From the NCBI RefSeq assembly GCF_002355475.1, contig NZ_AP014862.1, positions 4,712,001 through 4,776,000 on the forward strand: a stretch of DNA of 64,000 nucleotides. Reading direction: 5' to 3'. The position numbers were made by a program, and so were the translations under genes. The stretch's first letter is position 1; the number at the start of each line of letters is the position of its first letter. Source of the stretch: Pseudomonas furukawaii. Lineage in GTDB: Bacteria > Pseudomonadota > Gammaproteobacteria > Pseudomonadales > Pseudomonadaceae. Below, piece by piece: positions 32,788 to 39,033 of the stretch. The notes under the pieces were generated by a model that had not been told where the DNA came from, made no database searches, and worked only from the letters and a program-made list of their open reading frames with translations.

Positions 32788-33057
32788 CTAATCCGTGCTG
32801 GGAGTCTGCAAGTTTGAATGAGCTTCGTCATAGGCAGGACTGGTTTGCCCCGCTTCCGGTGCGATTTGTCCTGTAGCCAGCCAAAGGCCATAGCTCGGAT
32901 AGAGCCGCACTAGGACCTCCATCTCTTCGGTGCTCATTCGGGCTTTTCTGTGGCGTAGGTTCTTCCACCGGCTGTAGTTGATCTCGGATTCCCGGACCAG
33001 GTTATCCAAGCCAGCCTTATAGATAAGCGCTATAGCCCTTTCCTGAATCGATTCCAT
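32788..33057 (-). CDS. Phage-type repressor/HTH protein (Pf repressor-like)
   Basis: The 89-residue protein has an N-terminal helical DNA-binding region (ESIQERAIALIYKAGLDNLVRESEINYSRWKNLRHRKARMSTEEMEVLVRLYP), where a HTH is formed around NLVRESEINYSRWKNLR, and a short disordered tail. Its size, leftward orientation and position opposite the HTH/excisionase-like gene match the immunity repressor of Pf-like prophages. The intergenic region to the right holds palindromic operators (33077-33163). It is intact, so immunity may still work. Confidence 0.72.
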   Translation of the reverse strand: MESIQERAIALIYKAGLDNLVRESEINYSRWKNLRHRKARMSTEEMEVLVRLYPSYGLWLATGQIAPEAGQTSPAYDEAHSNLQTPSTD

Positions 33058-33076
33058 ATTTCAATCGCGCCAGATG

Positions 33077-33163
33077 AGTTCAATAGTTGAACTCTTGATC
33101 TGAACTGCTACCCTGTGCTCGCAAGTTCAATATTTACACTCCAATTCTGAACCACCATTCAGA
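33077..33163. promoter_or_regulatory. Operator cluster between repressor and early genes
   Basis: AGTTCAATAGTTGAACT (33077-33093) is a perfect palindrome with 7-bp arms. A half-site AGTTCAAT lies at 33124-33131. TTCTGAA (about 33145) and TTCAGAA (about 33158) form a second inverted pair. Related TTGAAC/CTGAAC half-sites in a 157-bp divergent region are what a phage repressor switch would need. Which gene product binds is inferred. Confidence 0.65.
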
Positions 33164-33214
33164 ACCCGGGAAATACACAGAGAGTGCATCGGCACGAATA
33201 GTGAAGGAACGAGC

Positions 33215-33430
33215 ATGGAACTGGAAGACCTCTCACCGGCCAGCCTGGCCGGCCCCCAACAGGACGTTGAACCCATCGCCGCCTGGGCGGATCGCAACGG
33301 CGTTACCTGCGACACCGCCCGCGCCTGGGTGTATCGGGGAATCATCCCCTCGGTGAAGCTCGGCAAGCTGCGCATGGTCAACTGCGTCCTGTTCCGCCAA
33401 TGGCTTCTGGAACAGGAGTGGAACGCATGA
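33215..33430 (+). CDS. Small HTH protein, excisionase/activator-like
   Basis: The 71-residue protein has a MerR/excisionase-like winged helix: EPIAAWADRNGVTCDTARAWVYRGIIPSVKLGKLRMVN. In Pf prophages a gene at this position (XisF type) promotes excision and early expression. It is divergent from the repressor across the operator region and overlaps the next gene by 4 bp. With only a fragment of integrase left, it can no longer drive excision of this element on its own. Confidence 0.72.
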   Translation: MELEDLSPASLAGPQQDVEPIAAWADRNGVTCDTARAWVYRGIIPSVKLGKLRMVNCVLFRQWLLEQEWNA

Positions 33431-33675
33431 ACGGCCCCCATGTACGCCTCACCCGGGCCGCCCTGCCCTCCAGCGGCAACAGCGCCGTGATGAGCGCGGA
33501 AGCCTTCGCCGGGATGTGCGGCGTTTCCGTCGAAACCGTCGTGGACTGGATGGACAACGGCACCGTGCCTGCGGTGAGGGTCCAGGGCTCGCGCCTGATC
33601 GATCTGGAGTTGCTGTGCGAGGACCTGGAGCAAGGCAAGGACGCATTCGATAAGGGGGACTACGAGCATGCATAA
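33427..33675 (+). CDS. Small phage early protein with HTH
   Basis: The 82-residue protein contains MSAEAFAGMCGVSVETVVDWMDNGTVPAVRVQGSRLIDLELL, again an excisionase/MerR-like helix-turn-helix plus wing, and a charged C-terminal tail. Its ATG overlaps the previous stop (ATGA), and the next gene overlaps its end by 8 bp, so the three form a tight early operon. Likely a DNA-binding regulator of the prophage. Exact role unknown. Confidence 0.68.
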   Translation: MNGPHVRLTRAALPSSGNSAVMSAEAFAGMCGVSVETVVDWMDNGTVPAVRVQGSRLIDLELLCEDLEQGKDAFDKGDYEHA

Positions 33676-34105
33676 GCCCTGCGCCTTCAACGCCGCCCAG
33701 GCCATGGGCCTGATCGGCCAGACCGTGATGGTCGAACAGGTCTGGGAACAGGACCCGGAACCGATCTGGCACTGCTTCCATATCGTCGGCGTGGTGCTGC
33801 CCATCGAGGGGCTGGTGGAGGAAGGCTACTTCCTGGTCATCAACGCCCTCCAGGGAGCGCGCTACCCGCATGAGGTGTTCTGGTCGAGCATCCGCACCCT
33901 CAGGATCTTGCACCGCCGCAAATTGCCGGGCTCGAACCCGCCACCCCCGGTGCTCGGTGGCTTGATCCGGTCAGCCATCACAGGGGCTGCGGCCTTCCTT
34001 CGCCAGCCACTTCATCATGAAGGGCGGCGCTCTCCTGACCTTGCAGCGGATTCAGGGGCGTACGACAGAGGGGATGGCGATGCGTTATGCGCATCTGGCG
34101 CCTGA
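33668..34105 (+). CDS. Pf-like early protein, C-terminus replaced at a deletion junction
   Basis: The first ~90 residues (MHKPCAFNAAQAMGLIGQTVMVEQVWEQDPEPIWHCFHIVGVVLPIEGL... to SIRTLRILHRRK) look like a complete small protein that I associate with Pf-type prophages. The frame then continues for about 55 residues without any such character (PPPPVLGGLIRSAITG...). In another frame this stretch encodes integrase. The natural stop was probably lost in the deletion that joined early genes to the integrase end, near 33935-33990. The product may be a longer, non-native protein. Confidence 0.6.
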   Translation: MHKPCAFNAAQAMGLIGQTVMVEQVWEQDPEPIWHCFHIVGVVLPIEGLVEEGYFLVINALQGARYPHEVFWSSIRTLRILHRRKLPGSNPPPPVLGGLIRSAITGAAAFLRQPLHHEGRRSPDLAADSGAYDRGDGDALCASGA

Positions 34106-34190
34106 CCACTGGCTGGATGTGGTCAGGCTGGGGTCAAAGCTCGATCTGGATAAACTGTTTGGTCGCTCAGCCAGGTCAGATGGTGAGGCT
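33993..34190 (+). pseudogene. C-terminal remnant of a tyrosine-recombinase (phage integrase)
   Basis: In the frame of 34017, PSFASHFIMKGGALLTLQRIQGRTTEGMAMRYAHLAPDHW matches the C-terminal end of Pf-type integrases, including ASHF, LLTLQRI-G and the MRYAHLAP box with the Tyr that attacks DNA. The Arg-His box and everything upstream are missing, and no start is present. The open frame continues to 34364 only by reading antisense through the PLD gene. It marks the integrase end of the prophage, next to the right attachment repeat. Confidence 0.82.
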
Positions 34191-34868
34191 CTCGGGCCAA
34201 AGGAAGTAAGGACCAAACTTCGGGCTCATGCGGAACTCACCGCCGGCGTCCTTGCCCTTCTGCGTGATGTAGGGCTTGCCGTCCCGGTCCTCGAGGAATT
34301 CCTGGGCGATGAGCTTCTCGATCAGCTCGGAAGTCTTGAGCCCCAGCTTCTGGGCGAGCTTTGAAGAGGTGAGCTTGCCGGTAGCCTCTTCATTATCCTG
34401 CTTGCCCTCCCCCTCGGAGCTCACCCGCTCCATGGTTATCCGCACTTCATCGCTAATGCGGATGATTCGCTGAGCTTCTTCGTAGGCGTCCTTATAGAGC
34501 TCAGGATCGTCAGATCGACGGATGAGAACACCCATCTCGTTGTTGTTTACCTGGCTGAACTCATAGAGGTTCAGGCTGGTGATGATGCAGATGTCCTCGT
34601 TGAGGTAGCACTTGGCGTGCAGGTTCTTGCAGAAGCTGGTTCGAATGTAGGTCAGCTCCTTCAACCAGTTGATCTCTTCCGGCTGCAGTTCGCTCTTGCC
34701 GTAGACAATACGCACATCGATCTTGAGGCGATCCTTGTCGGCCAGCAGCTCCTTCATTCGATCATTGAGCTTGAGGAACGGGCTGATGAGTACCAGGCGA
34801 TCCTTGGCGTCCTTGATCATTTCTTCAAGGAAGTAATTGGTTGCGCTGGTGTTCAGGAACTTCGCCAT
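34176..34868 (-). CDS. PLD-like nuclease/phospholipase fold with C-terminal winged helix
   Basis: The 230-residue protein has a single phospholipase-D-like domain (about residues 10-135: DRLVLISPFLKL, then NLHAKCYLNEDICIITSLNLYEFS, an HxK motif with the Asn/Ser strand). A C-terminal winged-helix-like region follows (about 165-215: KLTSSKLAQKLGLKTSELIEKLIAQEFLEDRDGKPYITQKG). One HxK per chain implies a dimeric active site. PLD domains of this kind occur in nucleases of restriction and defence systems. RBS AAAGGAG precedes ATG 34868. The gene sits between the integrase stub and the tRNA, i.e. at a usual cargo position. Confidence 0.82.
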   Translation of the reverse strand: MAKFLNTSATNYFLEEMIKDAKDRLVLISPFLKLNDRMKELLADKDRLKIDVRIVYGKSELQPEEINWLKELTYIRTSFCKNLHAKCYLNEDICIITSLNLYEFSQVNNNEMGVLIRRSDDPELYKDAYEEAQRIIRISDEVRITMERVSSEGEGKQDNEEATGKLTSSKLAQKLGLKTSELIEKLIAQEFLEDRDGKPYITQKGKDAGGEFRMSPKFGPYFLWPESLTI

Positions 34869-35022
34869 ATCGACTCCTTTCGAGCATCCGTGTGATGTAC
34901 CAGGTCAGGCTCGACAGGAGCGCAGGCAGTGGCCATTGGCCTGACCGTTTGCGGCGCAGTTTAGCGAGTTCGGATGCCGTACTCACTCCTGCCCTTCGAC
35001 ACTTCTCGACACTTGGCTGGAG

Positions 35023-35102
35023 CCAGAAAGCAAAAGCCCCTGAAACTCCAGGAGTTTCAGGGGCTTAGGCTATGAGATATGGCGGGAAGATAGGGATTTG
35101 AA
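35023..35102. repeat. Right direct repeat (attR-like) at tRNA-Ser
   Basis: This is the partner of 29985-30064, differing at about three of 80 positions. It includes the last 23 bases of the intact tRNA-Ser gene (35080-35102) and 57 bp downstream of it with the tRNA terminator. The crossover presumably took place within this identity block, so the element restored the tRNA 3' end. Confidence 0.9.
35033..35067 (-). terminator. Terminator hairpin after tRNA-Ser
   Basis: AGCCCCTGAAACT pairs with AGTTTCAGGGGCT across a short loop, with T/A runs on the minus-strand exit (GCTTTTGC). It lies 13 bp past the tRNA 3' end. A copy of the hairpin is present in the left repeat. Confidence 0.8.
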
Positions 35103-35169
35103 CCCTAGGTGCCATTGCTGACACAACGGATTTCGAATCCGTCCCGTTCGGCCACTCCGGCATCTTCCC
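35080..35169 (-). tRNA. tRNA-Ser (CGA)
   Basis: On the minus strand the 90-base sequence folds with acceptor GGGAAGA/TCTTCCC, discriminator G and encoded CCA. The anticodon stem is ACGGA/TCCGT around TTCGAAA (anticodon CGA, reading UCG). A long variable arm typical of serine tRNAs follows, then the T-loop GTTCAAATC. It is the attachment site of the adjacent 5-kb island and remains intact. Confidence 0.95.
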
Positions 35170-35329
35170 GAACGGCGCGCATCATACCAGCTCATCGGCC
35201 GTTGGCGAAGCCTGTGGGGAGATTTTTTCGCGTGGTTTCAGTTGGTTGCGATGCGGGTAGGTCCGTCGCGCGATCGCAGGCGGGTGAATGCCTTGCCGTC
35301 GTCGACCGCAACATGCCGGGTGGCCGGCT

Positions 35330-36235
35330 CTACGCCATATCGCTTTGCCTGAACTCTTCGGCGAGAAAGTCGAGCAGGGTGCGCACCGATGGCAGCAGGC
35401 CGCGTCGTGACGGGAAGACGGCGTGAACGATGCCGCACTTCGGCGCCCAGCCCGGCAGCATCTCCACAAGCGTTCCGTTGGCCAGATCGTCGCGCACCGC
35501 GACGCGCGGCACGTGCGCAATGCCAACGCCCGCCAGGACGCCATTGCGCAGGGCCAGCAGGTCATCGGTGACCATCCGGGGGCGGTGGGGAATCAGCAGC
35601 TTGCCACCGTCAGGGCCGAACAATTCCCACTGGTACTCCCTTTGCGAGCCGCCCCAATGGAGGCTCGGCAGCCGGCCAAGTTCCACGGGGGCGAAGCCCT
35701 GGGGCAGTTGCGCCAGGAAGTCCGGTCGCCCCACCAGGCACTGAGTGCTCTCGCCCAGCACTTTCATCACCATGTCGGTGTTCTCCAGCGGCGGGAAACG
35801 CACCCGCAGCGCGACGTCGAAGCCTTCATGAAGCAGATCCACACGGCGGTTGGTGCTCTCGATGAACAGCTCCACCAGTGGGTATTCGAGCATGTAGCGG
35901 GTGAGCATGGGGCCGACCCAGGAATTGAGCAGTGTGGTGGGACAGGCCAGCCGCACCAGGCCCCTCGGTTCGCTGCGGTTGCGCTCGATCACTTCGGCTG
36001 CACTCTCCGCTTCCACTCGCATGGCCAGGCAACGCTGGTAGTACTCCTGGCCGATCTCGGTGAGCGTGCAGAGGCGGCTGGAGCGGTTCAACAGCCGTAC
36101 GCCGAGGCGGTCTTCCAGTTGGGCGATGCGACGGCTGAGTTTTGACTTGGGCATGTCCAGTGCCCGGCCAGCCGGGGCGAAACCGCCGTGCTCCACCACC
36201 TGTGTGAAGTAGTAGAGCGTGTTCAGATCTTCCAT
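35330..36235 (-). CDS. LysR-family transcriptional regulator
   Basis: The 301-residue protein has the LysR winged HTH at residues 1-60 (LNTLYYFTQVVEHGGFAPAGRALDMPKSKLSRRIAQLEDRLGVRLLNR) and a normal effector domain. It is divergent from the YcaC hydrolase gene at 36385, with a 149-bp shared promoter region, the usual arrangement for a regulator and its target. The inducer is unknown. Length is normal. ATG 36235 was used; the neighbouring start region (GGAA) is acceptable. Confidence 0.9.
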   Translation of the reverse strand: MEDLNTLYYFTQVVEHGGFAPAGRALDMPKSKLSRRIAQLEDRLGVRLLNRSSRLCTLTEIGQEYYQRCLAMRVEAESAAEVIERNRSEPRGLVRLACPTTLLNSWVGPMLTRYMLEYPLVELFIESTNRRVDLLHEGFDVALRVRFPPLENTDMVMKVLGESTQCLVGRPDFLAQLPQGFAPVELGRLPSLHWGGSQREYQWELFGPDGGKLLIPHRPRMVTDDLLALRNGVLAGVGIAHVPRVAVRDDLANGTLVEMLPGWAPKCGIVHAVFPSRRGLLPSVRTLLDFLAEEFRQSDMA

Positions 36236-36384
36236 TTCCGTTCCTCAAATAGAACGCTACAAGCAATTTTCGCAGTCTAGCGCAGCAAGGGTGTCATTTT
36301 TAATCTGTGTCCATGCAGTGACGCACTGCAACGACCCCACCAGCCGACTCACTCGGCACCCAACTGAAAAGCGAGGACCGCACC

Positions 36385-37017
36385 ATGACCACTTCCTACA
36401 CCTACAACCGTCTCGACAAGGACAACGCCGTGGTTCTGCTGGTTGACCACCAGGCCGGCCTGCTGTCGCTGGTGCGCGACATCGAGCCGGACAAGTTCAA
36501 GAACAACGTCCTGGCCCTGGCGGACCTCGCCAAGTTCTTCAAGCTGCCGACCATCCTCACCACCAGCTTCGAGACCGGCCCCAACGGCCCGCTGGTTCCC
36601 GAGCTGAAGGCGCTGTTCCCGGACGCGCCCTACATCGCCCGTCCCGGCCAGATCAACGCCTGGGACAACGAGGATTTCGTCAAGGCCATCAAGGCCACCG
36701 GCAAGAAGCAGCTGATCATCGCCGGTGTGGTCACCGAGGTGTGCGTGGCCTTCCCGGCGCTGTCGGCCCTGGAAGAAGGCTTCGAGGTGTTCGTGGTGGC
36801 CGACGCTTCCGGCACCTTCAACGAGATGACCCGCGACGCCGCCTGGCGCCGCATGGAAGCCGCCGGCGCCCAGTTGATGACCTGGTTCGGCGTGGCCTGT
36901 GAGCTGCATCGCGACTGGCGCAACGACGTCGAAGGCCTGGCGGCGCTGTGCTCCAACCACATACCGGACTACCGAAACCTGATCACCAGCTACAACGCCC
37001 TGAGTGGCAACCAGTAA
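36385..37017 (+). CDS. YcaC-like isochorismatase-family hydrolase
   Basis: The 210-residue protein is a cysteine hydrolase of the YcaC type: Asp21 in LLVDHQAG, the ARPGQINAWDNEDFVKAI loop and the nucleophile Cys120 in GVVTEVCVAF. YcaC proteins form octameric or larger rings; their natural substrate is uncertain. It is about 75% identical by eye to the protein at 38282-38902 on the other strand. It is divergent from the LysR gene, which probably controls it. GAGGACC-like RBS precedes ATG 36385. Confidence 0.9.
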   Translation: MTTSYTYNRLDKDNAVVLLVDHQAGLLSLVRDIEPDKFKNNVLALADLAKFFKLPTILTTSFETGPNGPLVPELKALFPDAPYIARPGQINAWDNEDFVKAIKATGKKQLIIAGVVTEVCVAFPALSALEEGFEVFVVADASGTFNEMTRDAAWRRMEAAGAQLMTWFGVACELHRDWRNDVEGLAALCSNHIPDYRNLITSYNALSGNQ

Positions 37018-37248
37018 CCAGACAGCGACACCGGGAGGGGGAGCCCCATGTGCTCCCCCATCCGGGACCAGGCCGCCAAGTGATATCCGTTCCAGATTTC
37101 AGAACCTGCAGGTGGAGTCCTGGCGCTTTGCCTGAGCCTTCGAACGTCCCTTGAAGCCGATCGGTAGAAAGGCAGCACGCCAGTGCAAGCCTCTCCAATA
37201 GGCCTGCAGCCATAGTAGGGACAAGACGGGCGATCCCGAGAGGCACTC

Positions 37249-37811
37249 ATGACTACCACCCTCGACACGAATGGCGTTGTCACGCTGGTGATCCAGCACA
37301 AAGTGCGTTCCGATGCGCTGTCAGGCTACGAAGACTGGCTCCAGCGGACGGTCAAGACCGCCAGCCTGCAACCCGGACACTTGGGCGCGAACATCATTCG
37401 CCCCGGTGGCGGAAGCCGGCTTTTCACGACGGTGGTGCGCTTTACCGAGGCTCACCTGCTGCAGGCCTGGATCGATTCGTCCGAACGCGCCGCACTGATT
37501 CATGAGGTGCTGCCGCTGCTGGAGGGCGGCGATCACACAGAGATTCAAGCCGGTGCGGAGTTCTGGTTCACCCCGCCCCATGCAGACACTCCCCCGCCGC
37601 CCAGGTGGAAACAAGCGGTGCTCACCTATCTGGTTATCTGTCCGATGACCCTGCTGGTTCCTTTTCTATTGTGCCGCTGTTTGAGCGCTACCCGGAGTTG
37701 GCTGGGGTGATCCTGGGCAACCTGATAATCAACTTCTTCGTCATCGTCCCGGTGGTATTCGTGATCATGCCCTGGGTGACCCGTCTTTCCGCCAATTGGC
37801 TCCGTAGGTAG
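37249..37811 (+). pseudogene. Antibiotic-biosynthesis-monooxygenase-like (ABM) membrane protein, frameshifted
   Basis: The first frame (37249-37710) encodes an ABM domain (about residues 8-105: VTLVIQHKVRSDALSGYEDWLQRTVK, FTTVVRFTEAHLLQAWIDS) and starts the C-terminal membrane part (RWKQAVLTYLVICPMTLLVPF). The natural continuation lies in another frame: IVPLFERYPELAGVILGNLI and then NFFVIVPVVFVIMPWVTRL, ending at 37811. A one-base loss in the CCTTTTC run near 37660 would explain it. Such two-part ABM-transmembrane proteins are common in Pseudomonas. It could be a real mutation, a phase-variable tract or a sequencing error. Confidence 0.7.
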
Positions 37812-37972
37812 AGACAAGGCGGTTCTTTTCGATGATCAGGAGGCACTTGTGAGCACGGTTACCTCCCGTGATGAGGAGCTGCTGGTGTTTCTTGCGAGCT
37901 GAGCCTTGCGGGTGTCCGCCTGGGCGGCCCTGAAAAGCAAAATGCCCGCACGGGTGCGTAATGCCCATAAAG

Positions 37973-38013
37973 AAAACGCCGCTTTTCCTTCAGCAGGAAA
38001 GCGGCGTTTTTTT
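37973..38013. terminator. Strong intrinsic terminator
   Basis: AAAACGCCGCTTTTCCT pairs with AGGAAAGCGGCGTTTT around a short loop, followed by TTTG on the plus strand. It lies at the downstream end of the rightward ABM gene region; the A-run on the left would let it work leftwards as well. The rest of 37812-37972 shows no gene I can support. Confidence 0.8.
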
Positions 38014-38027
38014 GATTCTGCGTGGTC

Positions 38028-38276
38028 GTAGGAGCGGGCTTGCTCGCGAACATTTCCGCACCCTTCGCCGGCAAGCCGGCTCCTACGAAATCCAACCCCG
38101 CCGTAGGAGCGGGCTTGCCCGCGAACATTTCCGCACCCTTCGCCGGCAAGCCGGCTCCTACGAAATCCAACCCCGCCGTAGGAGCGGGCTTGCTCGCGAA
38201 CATTTCCGCACCCTTCGCCGGCAAGCCGGCTCCTACAAAGGCGGCCCCGCCGTAGGAGCGGGCTTGCCCGCGAACA
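38028..38276. repeat. Tandem REP doublets, 75-bp period
   Basis: Units beginning GTAGGAGCGGGCTTG lie at 38028, 38103, 38178 and 38252 (the last partial). Each full unit joins a REP to an inverted REP (GCCGGCAAGCCGGCTCCTAC) through CGAACATTTCCGCACCC. Near-identity between units suggests recent tandem duplication. They abut the stop codon of the second YcaC gene. Confidence 0.88.
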
Positions 38277-38281
38277 CCTGC

Positions 38282-38902
38282 TTACTTGGCGTTGGAGGAG
38301 AAGCTCTGCATCAGGTTGGCGTAAGCCGGCAGGTGCCCGGCCAGCAGGCCGCCGAAGCCTTCGATGTCGTTGCGCCAGTCACGGTGCAGTTCGCACCCCA
38401 CAGCGAACCAGTTCATCAGTTGGGCACCGGCCTGGCTCATGCGGTTGAGGGCGGCATCGCGCACCACCGGGTTGAAGGTGCCGGAGGCGTCGGTCACCAC
38501 GAACACGTCGTAGCCCTCGGCCAGCGCGGACAGGGTCGGGAAGGCCACGCAGACGTCGGTCACCACGCCGGCGATGATCAGCTGCTTCTTGCCGGTGGCC
38601 TTGATGGCCTTGACGAAATCCTCGTTGTCCCAGGCGTTGATCTGGCCGGGACGGGCGATGTAGGGCGCGTCCGGGAACATGGCCTTCAGTTCGGGGACCA
38701 GCGGGCCGTTGGGCCCACTTTCAAAGCTGGTGGTGAGGATGGTGGGCAGGTTGAAGAACTTGGCAATGTCAGCCAGGGCCAGCACGTTGTTCTTGAACTC
38801 GTCGGGGGTGAAGTCCCGCACCAGCGACAGCAGGCCGGCCTGGTGGTCCACCAGCAGGACGGCGGCGTTGTTCTTGTCGAGACGCTTGTAGGGAGTAGCC
38901 AT
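38282..38902 (-). CDS. Second YcaC-like isochorismatase-family hydrolase
   Basis: The 206-residue protein is a close paralogue of the one at 36385-37017, sharing LLVDHQAGLLSLVRD, TILTTSFESGPNGPLVPELKA, YIARPGQINAWDNEDFVKA and the nucleophile Cys in GVVTDVCVAF. It lies on the opposite strand. Its start at 38902 follows GGAGAAC. It is downstream of the Tat amidohydrolase gene (39034-41013) on the same strand with a gap of about 130 bp, so the two may act together on amide or hydantoin-like substrates; this is inference. Confidence 0.9.
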   Translation of the reverse strand: MATPYKRLDKNNAAVLLVDHQAGLLSLVRDFTPDEFKNNVLALADIAKFFNLPTILTTSFESGPNGPLVPELKAMFPDAPYIARPGQINAWDNEDFVKAIKATGKKQLIIAGVVTDVCVAFPTLSALAEGYDVFVVTDASGTFNPVVRDAALNRMSQAGAQLMNWFAVGCELHRDWRNDIEGFGGLLAGHLPAYANLMQSFSSNAK

Positions 38903-39033
38903 GGAAGTTCTCCTTGCTTGGGTTTGGCGCCGGCCTTGTGGATCGGCGCCGGATCTTGCGAGACATGCGGATCGCATGCCTTGAGGGGCGCGAATTCATC
39001 TGCGATTGAATCGCTCCCACGGGAGGGGTGTCG

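Larger units (their letters stand above)
30065..35022. mobile_element. 5-kb island in tRNA-Ser(CGA): deleted Pf-like (filamentous) prophage with cargo
   Basis: The element lies between 80-bp direct repeats that include the tRNA 3' end. It holds parDE, an AT-rich gene of unknown function, an RsmN-like pseudogene, a phage-type repressor, a divergent HTH/excisionase-like gene, two small early genes, the C-terminal end of a tyrosine integrase and a PLD-like gene. No capsid, assembly or ssDNA-binding genes remain. The set repressor/HTH/'VEQVWEQDPEPIWHC' protein/integrase is what I associate with Pf-type filamentous prophages. The base composition changes sharply at 30.8-32.4 kb. Confidence 0.82.

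Noticed and set aside
33668-34105. A novel 145-residue phage protein
   Set aside because: The last third reads the integrase remnant and junction sequence in the wrong frame; only the first ~90 residues look native.
30065-35022. A complete, inducible filamentous prophage
   Set aside because: No coat, adsorption, zot-like, ssDNA-binding or replication genes remain, and the integrase is a C-terminal fragment.
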